Below are positions 23,327 through 31,752 of a stretch of 64,000 bases of DNA, one piece after another. This stretch comes from Flammeovirgaceae bacterium UBA2366 (GTDB lineage Bacteria; Bacteroidota; Bacteroidia; Cytophagales; Cyclobacteriaceae), in contig DDTK01000014.1 of assembly GCA_002344065.1 (NCBI GenBank), positions 315,168-379,167 of the forward strand. Reading direction: 5' to 3'. Each line of letters begins with the position of its first letter. Position 1 is the stretch's first letter. The notes beneath the pieces are model-generated. The model was not told where the DNA came from, made no database searches, and saw only the letters and a program-made list of their open reading frames with translations. Made by a program: the position numbers and the translations under genes.

Positions 23327-26300
23327 ATGATCAATCGAATAATTAAATTCTTTTTAGAGCAAAAACTGGTAACCGTGCTTGTACTCCTCGCCATCGTTGG
23401 CTGGGGATTGGTTACCGCACCGTTTAACTGGAACATTGGTTTCCTTCCGCAAGACCCGGTGCCTGTAGATGCCATTCCAGACATTGGCGAAAACCAGCAA
23501 ATTGTTTTCACCGAGTGGATGGGCCGCTCCCCGCAGGATGTGGAAGACCAGATCACGTATCCCCTCACCACGGCACTGTTGGGTATGCCTGGAGTAAAAG
23601 CCATCCGCAGCACATCCATGTTTGGCTTCTCTTCCATCTACATCATTTTTGATGATGATGTGGAATACTACTGGAGCCGCTCGCGCATTCTTGAAAAATT
23701 AAGCGCGCTTCCTTCCGGCTTGTTACCCGATGATGTGCAGCCCAAACTCGGCCCGGATGCAACAGCTCTTGGGCAGGTGTATTGGTACACACTCGAAGGC
23801 CGCGATGAAAACGGAAACCCTGCCGGTGGCTGGGATCTGCACGAGTTGCGCACCATCCAGGATTTCTATGTGCGCTATGCACTCACCGGTGCCGAAGGCG
23901 TGGCCGAAGTAGCCAGCGTGGGCGGCTATATTAAAGAGTACCAGGTTGATCTTGATCCGGTGGCGATGAAGACCTACAACATTTCCATGATGGAAGTGAT
24001 GCAGGCACTGCGAAACGCCAACCGCGATGTGGGCGCCAACACGGTTGAAATCAACCGCGTGGAATACCTGATCCGCGGGCTGGGCTATGTAAAGAAACTG
24101 GAAGACATTGAAGATGCAGTGGTGCGTGTGAATCAGAATGTACCCGTGCGCATCAAAGACATTGCACGCGTTGCCATCGGTCCGGCCGATCGCTCCATGT
24201 TGGGTATTTTAGATAAGAGCGGAGCGGAAGCCGTTGGTGGTGTGGTGGTAGCGCGTTATGGCGACAACCCGCTGGCGGTGATCAACAACGTGAAAGAGAA
24301 AATCAAAGAAATTTCTCAAGGTTTACCCTCCAGGAAATTAGACGATGGAAGAACTTCGAAAGTAACCATCGTTCCCTTCTATGATCGCACGCAACTTATT
24401 TATGAAACCTTAGGCACGCTGAACGATGCCATCACGCTACAAATTCTTATTACCATCATTGTGATTATCGTGATGGTGTACAACCTGCGGGCATCCTTTC
24501 TGATCTCGGCCTTGCTTCCATTGGCCGTGCTGATGTGCTTCATCCTCATGAAATACGTTGGCGTTGATGCCAACATTGTTGCCCTATCTGGTATTGCTAT
24601 CGCGATTGGTACGATGGTGGACTTAGGCATCATCCTCAATGAAAATGTGCTGAAGCATCTGGAAGAAGCTCCGAAAGAACAACCACTAATCACTACGGTA
24701 TATAATGCCGTGGCAGAAGTTTCATCGGCCATCATTACAGCCGTGTCGACTACCATCGTAAGCTTTCTGCCGGTGTTCACGCTTCAGGCTGCTGAAGGAA
24801 AATTATTCGGACCGTTGGCGTACACCAAAACCTTCGCACTGGTGGCTGCCTTAATTTTCACGCTCATCATCATGCCCGCCTTCACACACTGGATATTTGG
24901 CTTGAAGATTGGGAAGGGAAAATTCAAACTGGCGGGGAACATACTTCTGGCCGCAGCAGGATTGTTTATCGCGATAGCGTATTTGCCCTGGGCAGGTATG
25001 GCGCTAATCTTGTTTGCTGCAAACAATCTCCTCAATCATTTTTATCCGGAAAAATATTCACGCTACCATGAGTTGGTTACCGTGGGTATTTCGGTTGTAG
25101 CAGTATCCTGGCTGCTGGCTACCACCTGGTTGCCGCTCGGTGTACACAACAGCATCATCCTGAACTTCCTGTTTATCCTCATCATCATCGGATTGGTACT
25201 GGGTGGATTCACCCTCTTCATCCGGTTCTATCCGCGGATACTTACCTGGTGTTTGGAAAATAAAGTGAAGTTCTTGTTGATCCCGGTCTTCATCATCTTG
25301 CTCGGGCTGAACATCATGCTCGGCTTCAGTAAGGTATTCGGATTTGTTGAAAAAGGATTCGATGCCATCGGCTGGAATATCCGTACTACTTCGGTATGGA
25401 GTTCATTAACGCACACGTTCCCCGGAATGGGCAAAGAGTTTATGCCATCCCTGGACGAAGGAGCATTCTTACTGATGCCCACCTCCATGCCCCATGCCGG
25501 TGTGGAAGCTAACAAACAGGTTCTTCAGCAATTGGATATGCTCGTAACAGCTATTCCGGAAGTGGAGATGGTAGTAGGAAAAGCCGGCCGTGCTGAAACT
25601 GCCCTTGATCCGGCACCGATGTCGATGTATGAGAATGTAATCCTTTACAAATCAGAATATATCACGGATGAAAATGGACGGAAGCTTCGGTTTGAAACTG
25701 ATCAACTCGGGAGATATAAAATTGATATTCATGGATATTGGGATACTGATGGATATTATGATCGAGCTACCAAAAAGATCTTCGATGACAACAATATCGA
25801 AATATCCACCAGTATCAACGAATATTCATCCATATCAAAAAATATCCACAAGTATCTTATCGAAGATAAAAATGGAGAATATTACCGTCAGTGGCGCGAT
25901 GAAATAAAAACACCCAATGACATCTGGGATGAGATTGTCAAGGTGGCGAGCATTCCCGGTGTAACCTCCGCACCCAAACTACAGCCCATCGAAACACGAT
26001 TAGTGATGCTGCAAACCGGTATGCGTGCACCGATGGGATTGAAAGTATATGGACCTGATTTGAAAACCATTGAAACCTTCAGTCTTGAGTTAGAGAAACA
26101 CCTGAAGGAAGTTCCATCCGTAAAACCCGAAGCAGTCTATGCTGATCGTTCCCTCGGCAAACCGTACATGGAAATCGATCTTAATCGTAAAGCCATGGCA
26201 AGATACGGATTGAATGTAAGTGATGTACAGGAATACATTGAAGTGGCCCTTGGTGGCATGGGCATGACCACTACCGTGGAAGGTCGGGAGCGTTATTCCA

Positions 26301-27208
26301 TTCGGGCACGATACGCCCGTGAATGGCGAAGCGATCCGGAATCGATCAGCAAGGTATTTATTGGTACGCCTACCGGTGCACAGATTCCACTCAGTAAAAT
26401 CGCAACAATAACTTATCGCCCGGGCCCGATGATGATTCGCGGAGAAGATTCCTTCTTAGTCGGGTATGTACTGCTCGATAAAAAAGACGGGTATGCCGAA
26501 GTGTCCGTGGTGGAAGAAGCCCAGCGCTTCCTGAATGAAAAAATTTCGCGTGGTGAATTGACGGTACCGGCCGGTGTGAGCTATAAATTCTCCGGCAGCT
26601 ACGAAAACCAGCTGCGCGCTGAAAAACGCTTAGCCGTTGTAATTCCGCTTTCACTGATAATCATCTTTCTGATCCTGTATTTCCAGTTTCGGTCGGTAGC
26701 CACTTCCTTATTCATCTTCTCCGCTATCGCGATGGCCTTCAGCGGTGGCTTTATGATGTTGTGGCTGTACGGACAGGATTGGTTCATGGACTTCAGTTTG
26801 TTGGGCACAAACTTCCGTGAATTGTTTCAAATGCGTGACTTTAACTTAAGCGTGGCTGTGTGGGTTGGCTTCATCGCCTTGTTTGGCATCGCAACCGATG
26901 ATGGCGTGGTAATCGGTACCTACCTCACACAAAGTTTGCAAAAACATAAACCCGAAAGTATTAGTGAAGTGCGCAAGGCCGTACTGGAAGCAGGCTTGCG
27001 CAGGGTGCGACCGTGTTTGATGACTACCGCAACCACGTTGCTGGCACTTCTTCCGGTGCTTACCTCATCCGGAAGAGGATCTGACATTATGATCCCCATG
27101 GCCATCCCAACATTTGGAGGAATGGTAGTGGCGTTGATTACGCTGTTTATTGTACCTGTATTGTATTCGTGGAACGAGGAAAGAAAAATTAAAACTGACA
27201 ATCTATAA
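23327..27208 (+). CDS. cusA: Heavy-metal RND efflux pump, inner-membrane subunit
   Basis: A 1293-residue CusA/CzcA-family transporter that drives Cu(I)/Ag(I) out through the CusBC channel using the proton gradient. It has the typical start MINRIIKFFLEQKL, the acidic proton-relay region GIAIAIGTMVDLGIIL in TM4, and two large periplasmic parts. Bacteroidota members are longer than E. coli CusA (about 1047). Part of the excess here comes from residues about 799-844, encoded by a palindromic ATATC-rich repeat in frame (25720-25860). The ATG at 23327 is preferred to the upstream TTG. cusC follows after 4 bp. Confidence 0.94.
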   Translation: MINRIIKFFLEQKLVTVLVLLAIVGWGLVTAPFNWNIGFLPQDPVPVDAIPDIGENQQIVFTEWMGRSPQDVEDQITYPLTTALLGMPGVKAIRSTSMFGFSSIYIIFDDDVEYYWSRSRILEKLSALPSGLLPDDVQPKLGPDATALGQVYWYTLEGRDENGNPAGGWDLHELRTIQDFYVRYALTGAEGVAEVASVGGYIKEYQVDLDPVAMKTYNISMMEVMQALRNANRDVGANTVEINRVEYLIRGLGYVKKLEDIEDAVVRVNQNVPVRIKDIARVAIGPADRSMLGILDKSGAEAVGGVVVARYGDNPLAVINNVKEKIKEISQGLPSRKLDDGRTSKVTIVPFYDRTQLIYETLGTLNDAITLQILITIIVIIVMVYNLRASFLISALLPLAVLMCFILMKYVGVDANIVALSGIAIAIGTMVDLGIILNENVLKHLEEAPKEQPLITTVYNAVAEVSSAIITAVSTTIVSFLPVFTLQAAEGKLFGPLAYTKTFALVAALIFTLIIMPAFTHWIFGLKIGKGKFKLAGNILLAAAGLFIAIAYLPWAGMALILFAANNLLNHFYPEKYSRYHELVTVGISVVAVSWLLATTWLPLGVHNSIILNFLFILIIIGLVLGGFTLFIRFYPRILTWCLENKVKFLLIPVFIILLGLNIMLGFSKVFGFVEKGFDAIGWNIRTTSVWSSLTHTFPGMGKEFMPSLDEGAFLLMPTSMPHAGVEANKQVLQQLDMLVTAIPEVEMVVGKAGRAETALDPAPMSMYENVILYKSEYITDENGRKLRFETDQLGRYKIDIHGYWDTDGYYDRATKKIFDDNNIEISTSINEYSSISKNIHKYLIEDKNGEYYRQWRDEIKTPNDIWDEIVKVASIPGVTSAPKLQPIETRLVMLQTGMRAPMGLKVYGPDLKTIETFSLELEKHLKEVPSVKPEAVYADRSLGKPYMEIDLNRKAMARYGLNVSDVQEYIEVALGGMGMTTTVEGRERYSIRARYAREWRSDPESISKVFIGTPTGAQIPLSKIATITYRPGPMMIRGEDSFLVGYVLLDKKDGYAEVSVVEEAQRFLNEKISRGELTVPAGVSYKFSGSYENQLRAEKRLAVVIPLSLIIIFLILYFQFRSVATSLFIFSAIAMAFSGGFMMLWLYGQDWFMDFSLLGTNFRELFQMRDFNLSVAVWVGFIALFGIATDDGVVIGTYLTQSLQKHKPESISEVRKAVLEAGLRRVRPCLMTTATTLLALLPVLTSSGRGSDIMIPMAIPTFGGMVVALITLFIVPVLYSWNEERKIKTDNL
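25720..25860. repeat. Palindromic GATAT-type repeat inside cusA
   Basis: The left arm carries spaced GATATTC, GATATTG, GATACTG and GATATTA units, and the right arm their complements (AATATCC, AGTATCA, CATATCA). The frame stays open across the whole element (IDIHGYWDTDGYY ... SINEYSSIS). Related sequence occurs at 28729-28829 and 30541-30580. Exact ends cannot be fixed without a homologue lacking it. Confidence 0.75.
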
Positions 27209-27212
27209 AGTC

Positions 27213-28730
27213 ATGAATAAAAAATCATCAATCAAAACACTCTGTGAACTCTGTGCGTTCTTTGTGACCTTTGTGGTTAATTTTTTACCACAAAGAACAC
27301 AAAGCTTTTCACAAAGAGCACAGAGACTACTTATCTTCAGCGTGGTCGTTTTTGCTTATCAATTACAAGGGCAGTCTTTAGAAGCGTATCTTACACTTGC
27401 CGGACAAAACAACCCTTATCTGAAGGCAAAGTATACCGAGTACTACTCCGCATTAGAGCGAGTACCACAGGCCGGAGGTTTGCCCGATCCGGAGTTATCG
27501 TTTGCCATGTTCATATCGAAAGAAGGATTATATATGGAACGCTTCATGGGACAACAACTTTCGGATATATCCGTGATGCAGATGTTTCCCTGGTTCGGTA
27601 CCCTGGGTGCTGCTAAAAATGAAGCTACGTACATGGCACAAATGAAATTCGCTTCTTTTCAGGAGGCCAGGATCAATCTGTACCATGACGTGCGCAGTAC
27701 CTGGTTTAAACTATACCAGGTTGATCAGGAGCTAAAACTTTTGGAGCAGGAAAAAGAAATTCTGAAAACCTATGAACAATTGGCGCTTACGCGATTCAAA
27801 ACCGGTACAAGCGGAAACAGCGCCCCCATGAGTAACAATACGGCTTCACCTACAACCGCATCAACATCATCATCCGGAAACATGGGAGGCATGAACATGG
27901 GTAATGCTACCGCTGCTACCCCGGCAAGTTCCACATCCGGCATGGGAGGTATGCAAGGTGGATCATCCGGTTCGATGGTGGATGTACTGTTGATCCAATT
28001 GCAACAGAAAGAACTCGAAACCCGCATGGAAATCCTGAAGGCCTCACGCAAGCCGCTGGAGACTCGTTTTAATAATTTATTGAAACGGTCAATTGCAGAA
28101 CCGATTGTTATTGCTGACACCCTGTCGTCCACTTCACTGCCGGCCTCGCTCTCCGTTATTCAGGATTCGGTTATTCAAAATCATCCGATGGTGAAGATGT
28201 ACGAATGGGATGAGAAAGCCCGCGAAGCCCAGCAACGTATGGCCACCCTTATGGGCCGTCCGATGATCGGTGTGGGTTTATCGTACATGGTATTCAGGCC
28301 GCGTTATGATGAGATGTTGAGCGAAAATATGGGTGGAGAAAATATGTTCATGCCCATGGTTACGGTAACCTTACCGATCTACCGCAAGAAATACACGGCA
28401 CAGCGAAAAGAAGCTGCCTTCCTGCAGCAGTCCGCCACGCAAAACAAAGAAGCCGCTCAACTCGATCTGCTCAGCGAACTTGAAAACCTGTTGAACGAAT
28501 ACGAAAACAGCAACAAGCAACTGGCCCTGGTGAACGAACAGATCGCCATTACCCATCAGGCCATCCGGCTTATGACAACTTCGTATAGCACCGGAGGAAG
28601 TGGCATGGAGGAAATCCTTCGGTTGCGGCAAGCGTTATTGAATTATCAGCAACAACAGATTTCATCGATTACAGAACAACATATAGCCGTATCGGGGATT
28701 ACTAAACTAATGGGAATTGAGTCACTATGA
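27213..28730 (+). CDS. cusC: TolC-family outer-membrane channel of the Cus pump
   Basis: A 505-residue outer-membrane efflux protein with repeated helical segments such as ARINLYHDVRSTWFKLYQVDQEL. Residues about 205-258 form a Met/Gly/Ser-rich insert (GGMNMGN, GMGGMQGG), a likely Cu/Ag-binding tether. The start ATG at 27213 is 4 bp behind the cusA stop. Codons 10-38 (27240-27326) are a palindromic repeat. Removing them leaves MNKKSSIKTLLIFSVVVF, an ordinary signal peptide, so the repeat has inserted into the signal sequence in frame. An earlier start at 27150 would lie inside cusA and is rejected. Confidence 0.92.
   Translation: MNKKSSIKTLCELCAFFVTFVVNFLPQRTQSFSQRAQRLLIFSVVVFAYQLQGQSLEAYLTLAGQNNPYLKAKYTEYYSALERVPQAGGLPDPELSFAMFISKEGLYMERFMGQQLSDISVMQMFPWFGTLGAAKNEATYMAQMKFASFQEARINLYHDVRSTWFKLYQVDQELKLLEQEKEILKTYEQLALTRFKTGTSGNSAPMSNNTASPTTASTSSSGNMGGMNMGNATAATPASSTSGMGGMQGGSSGSMVDVLLIQLQQKELETRMEILKASRKPLETRFNNLLKRSIAEPIVIADTLSSTSLPASLSVIQDSVIQNHPMVKMYEWDEKAREAQQRMATLMGRPMIGVGLSYMVFRPRYDEMLSENMGGENMFMPMVTVTLPIYRKKYTAQRKEAAFLQQSATQNKEAAQLDLLSELENLLNEYENSNKQLALVNEQIAITHQAIRLMTTSYSTGGSGMEEILRLRQALLNYQQQQISSITEQHIAVSGITKLMGIESL
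27240..27326. repeat. 87-bp palindromic repeat inside the cusC signal sequence
   Basis: Arms built of CTCTGTGAACTCTGTG / CTTTGTGG units and their complement, with a short AT-rich loop. The length is exactly 29 codons. It is the coding relative of the CTTAGTG...GTGGC fold-back elements at 9364, 48703 and 61515. Confidence 0.85.
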
Positions 28731-28829
28731 TATTGATAGATACGGGTGGATATATATTGAGATTAATCGTTCGCAGAACTTCGATCAATATCTACCAATA
28801 TCAATGAGTATCAACAAATATCAATAATA
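28729..28829. repeat. Palindromic GATAT-type repeat between cusC and cusB
   Basis: Left arm with GATATTGATAGATAC and GGATATATATTGAG, right arm with ATCAATATCTACC, ATATCAATGAG and CAAATATCAATA, around a loop near 28770-28785. It starts on the cusC stop codon and ends just before cusB, so the whole cusC-cusB gap is this element. Confidence 0.8.
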
Positions 28830-28834
28830 AGAAT

Positions 28835-30526
28835 ATGAAACATAAATCAATCATCATCAACATAGCCATCCTGATTACCGGATTATTGTTAGGCTGGTTA
28901 ATCTTCGGAGGCGAGGAATCTGCAACGCACGATCATACCTCGGAAGCAGCAACCGAGTACACCTGCTCCATGCATCCACAAATTCGTCAGCAGGGTCCGG
29001 GTAAATGTCCGTTGTGTGGCATGGACCTCATTCCGGTTTCGTCTGCTGGCGGGTCATCATCCAACCCATTTGTGCACGAGATGACTCCTGAAGCAATAGC
29101 ACTGGCCAACATTCAAACTACAAAAATAAAATCTGTATCGGCTACAAATGAGCTGACACTGACGGGTAAGATAAAGGTTAATGAACAGCAACTTTCTGTG
29201 GTGACCGCCAATTTTCCCGGGCGTATTGAAAAACTCTTTGTGAATTTTGAAGGCCAGGAAATTCGCAAAGGCGAAAAACTTGCCACTATTTATTCACCGG
29301 AGTTAGTAACAGCCCAACGCGAATTGCTGGAAGCCAAAAAAATGTCGAGCATTTCGCCACAGCTTTATGAAGCGGCCAAAGAAAAACTTCGCTTGTGGAG
29401 AATCAGCGATAAGCAGATTGAACAGATTGAAAGTACTGGCAACGTCACCACCACACTGGATGTGTATGCCGATGCTTCTGGTGTGGTTACCAAACGCCAG
29501 GTCGCGTTGGGTGATTATGTTTCTACCGGAAGCATCATGATGGAGATTGCCAATTTATCATCAGTGTGGGTAGTACTGGATGCGTACGAAAGTGATCTGA
29601 GCTGGATCAAAACAGGTTCAACCATAACCTTTTCCGTTCCTTCACTTCCGGGAAGAGATTTTACTGCTACCATTCAATATATCAACCCGGTGGTCAATCC
29701 AGAAACACGGTCGGTAGATGTACGGGCGGTTGTGCCAAACACAGGCAATTTCCTAAAACCCGAAATGCTCGTAAACGCAACTCTCCAAACTAAAATGAAC
29801 ACAAAAGTAACCGGACTTGCCATTCCGGCTACAGCTGTATTGTGGACTGGTAAACGCTCCATAGTATATATAAAACAAAAAGGATCAACACCGGCTTTTG
29901 AGCGCAGAGAAATAACCCTGGGCGCACGGATGAAGGATATGTACCTTATTGAAAACGGACTGGAAGAAGGAGAAGAAGTGGTAAGCAACGGTGTATTTGC
30001 GGTAGATGCCTCCGCCCAACTCAGCGGTAACTACAGCATGATGAGTGCACCGGAAACAAAATCACTTGAAGTACCGGAAACTTTCCGGGAACAACTTACC
30101 GCAGTGGCCGATACGTATTTTGGTGTTAAGAATGCGCTGGTCGAATCCAACCCACTGCGTGCAGCCACAGCCGCCAAAGAAGTATTAAAAACACTGAAAG
30201 GAGTAGACATGAAATTACTGGAAGGTCAGGCGCATGATGAATGGATGGCGTTATTGAAACCCATGGAACAAGGCGCCACCGGTATCAGTATGAAAACCGA
30301 TGTGGAAGCACAGCGAAAAGATTTTGAATTACTCTCCGATCATTTAATTGAAGCGGTGGAATTATTCGGACTTACCAGTGAGAAAGCATACCGGGCGTAT
30401 TGCCCGATGGCGTTTGACGATAAAGGTGCGTACTGGCTAAGCGAGTTCGAAGACATCAAAAATCCGTATTTTGGCGCCTCAATGTTACGATGTGGAGAGA
30501 ACCGGGAGGTATTCAGGAAACGGTAA
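28835..30526 (+). CDS. cusB: Periplasmic adaptor of the Cus pump with metal-binding and DUF3347 domains
   Basis: A 563-residue membrane-fusion protein. After an N-terminal anchor (about residues 7-23) comes a small heavy-metal-binding domain, YTCSMHPQI...GKCPLCGMDLIPV (about 47-72), followed by the lipoyl-like and beta-barrel adaptor parts (KLFVNFEGQEIRKGEKLATIYSPEL, DASGVVTKRQVALGDYVSTGS) and a C-terminal DUF3347 domain (about 420-560) ending in YCPMAFDDKGAYWLSEF and GASMLRCGEN. It bridges CusA and CusC and probably delivers or senses metal through the extra domains. The gene sits between two GATAT-type repeats. Confidence 0.93.
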   Translation: MKHKSIIINIAILITGLLLGWLIFGGEESATHDHTSEAATEYTCSMHPQIRQQGPGKCPLCGMDLIPVSSAGGSSSNPFVHEMTPEAIALANIQTTKIKSVSATNELTLTGKIKVNEQQLSVVTANFPGRIEKLFVNFEGQEIRKGEKLATIYSPELVTAQRELLEAKKMSSISPQLYEAAKEKLRLWRISDKQIEQIESTGNVTTTLDVYADASGVVTKRQVALGDYVSTGSIMMEIANLSSVWVVLDAYESDLSWIKTGSTITFSVPSLPGRDFTATIQYINPVVNPETRSVDVRAVVPNTGNFLKPEMLVNATLQTKMNTKVTGLAIPATAVLWTGKRSIVYIKQKGSTPAFERREITLGARMKDMYLIENGLEEGEEVVSNGVFAVDASAQLSGNYSMMSAPETKSLEVPETFREQLTAVADTYFGVKNALVESNPLRAATAAKEVLKTLKGVDMKLLEGQAHDEWMALLKPMEQGATGISMKTDVEAQRKDFELLSDHLIEAVELFGLTSEKAYRAYCPMAFDDKGAYWLSEFEDIKNPYFGASMLRCGENREVFRKR

Positions 30527-30540
30527 CAACAACGCAAACT

Positions 30541-30580
30541 GGATATTCATAGATACTGATGGATATGCATAGATGTTAAT
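30541..30580. repeat. Single arm of the GATAT-type repeat
   Basis: TGGATATTCATAGATACTG and TGGATATGCATAGATG units in direct order only. The complementary arm is missing, so this looks like half of the element seen inside cusA and in front of cusB. Confidence 0.7.
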
Positions 30581-30621
30581 TGAAAGTGAAAATTAAAGTC
30601 AAATTATAAACCAAACGAGTA

Positions 30622-31116
30622 ATGAAAATCAAATCAATTTTAGCATTTGCATTGGCTGCGATGATAATGGCAGCCTGCGGAAAAACAGAAAAATCTTCTG
30701 ACGAGCAAACACAAACCGCTGCGAAAGAAACCAACGAAGCATTGAAAGTTGTACTTACCGGTTACTTTGAAGTGAAAGATGCCCTGGTAAATGATGATGC
30801 AGCCAAGGCTAAGACGGCCGCTACCGCCCTTGCCGCTTCAACCGGAAATTATGCCAACACCTTGAATGAATACATATTGGCCATAGGAGAAACCGATGAC
30901 ATTGAAGCACAACGCGAAGCTTTTGAGGCCCTCTCTATTTCGGTATACGATTTGGCAAAAGAAGGCGGTGCGGGTCTGACCGTTTACAAACAATATTGCC
31001 CGATGGCGTTTGATGATAAGGGCGCATTCTGGCTCAGCAGCGAGAAGCAGGTGTTGAATCCATACTTTGGCGCTTCTATGCTGCGCTGCGGCTCGGTGCA
31101 GGAAACCATCAATTAA
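30622..31116 (+). CDS. DUF3347-domain lipoprotein
   Basis: A 164-residue lipoprotein (lipobox MAACG, Cys about residue 19) consisting of one DUF3347 domain. Its end, YCPMAFDDKGAFWLS...NPYFGASMLRCGS, is almost identical to the C-terminus of CusB in the gene before it. The Cys-Pro-Met, Met and Cys residues are conserved in both and probably bind Cu(I)/Ag(I). It looks like a free-standing, membrane-anchored copy of the CusB tail that could hand metal to the pump. Confidence 0.88.
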   Translation: MKIKSILAFALAAMIMAACGKTEKSSDEQTQTAAKETNEALKVVLTGYFEVKDALVNDDAAKAKTAATALAASTGNYANTLNEYILAIGETDDIEAQREAFEALSISVYDLAKEGGAGLTVYKQYCPMAFDDKGAFWLSSEKQVLNPYFGASMLRCGSVQETIN

Positions 31117-31174
31117 TGTATGAACTCCCACGGATGATGCCGGTCGGTATCATCCGCATAACTTTAATACTACC

Positions 31175-31747
31175 ATGCGTCTTTTTAGTTACATTTTTAT
31201 TACAGCCGTTGCGCTAAACGCCTGCCAGTCGAAAAAAGAAACAGCCGATAATCATGCGCATCATCCTGCACCTGCAACCCCTGAAGCCGACACGTTAAAG
31301 AAAAGCTTGCCTAAAGAAACCCATGCCATGGTTGGCAATGCCCACATCACTATCAAATACACCGCACCGGTTACTAAAGGTCGGGTGATCTGGGGCGGAT
31401 TGGTTCCTTACAATGAAGTGTGGGTAACGGGTGCGCACCGGGCTACTTCATTTGAAATTGATAAGGACTTCGCTATCGGCAATCAAACCCTACCGGCCGG
31501 CAAGTACGCCATCTTTACCATACCCGGTGAAGAAACCTGGACGTTCATCCTGAACAAAAATTGGGATCAACACTTAGCTGATGACTATACTGCTGCAGAC
31601 GACATTCTACGACTCACCGTTACGCCTGAACGACTGGAAGAAAACCAGGAGCGGCTGTTATATGCTATCGAAACCGTTTCAGAAAAGGAAGCTGAGTTGC
31701 AAATCAGCTGGGAGAAAATCAGGATTAGTATTCCGCTGTCATTCTGA
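31175..31747 (+). CDS. DUF2911-domain lipoprotein
   Basis: A 190-residue exported protein with a likely lipobox at LNACQ (Cys about residue 17) and a His-rich stretch NHAHHPAP (about 27-34). The DUF2911 domain is marked by GRVIWGGLVPYNEVWVTGAHRAT and GNQTLPAGKYAIFTIPGEETWTFILN. The domain's function is unknown. The His-rich segment and position at the end of the Cus cluster suggest metal contact in the periplasm, which is inferred. Confidence 0.85.
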   Translation: MRLFSYIFITAVALNACQSKKETADNHAHHPAPATPEADTLKKSLPKETHAMVGNAHITIKYTAPVTKGRVIWGGLVPYNEVWVTGAHRATSFEIDKDFAIGNQTLPAGKYAIFTIPGEETWTFILNKNWDQHLADDYTAADDILRLTVTPERLEENQERLLYAIETVSEKEAELQISWEKIRISIPLSF

Positions 31748-31752
31748 TCCCG

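Noticed and set aside
27150..27212. Upstream start for cusC
   Set aside because: It lies inside the cusA coding region. The ATG at 27213 is 4 bp after the cusA stop and gives a plausible signal sequence once the inserted repeat is recognised.
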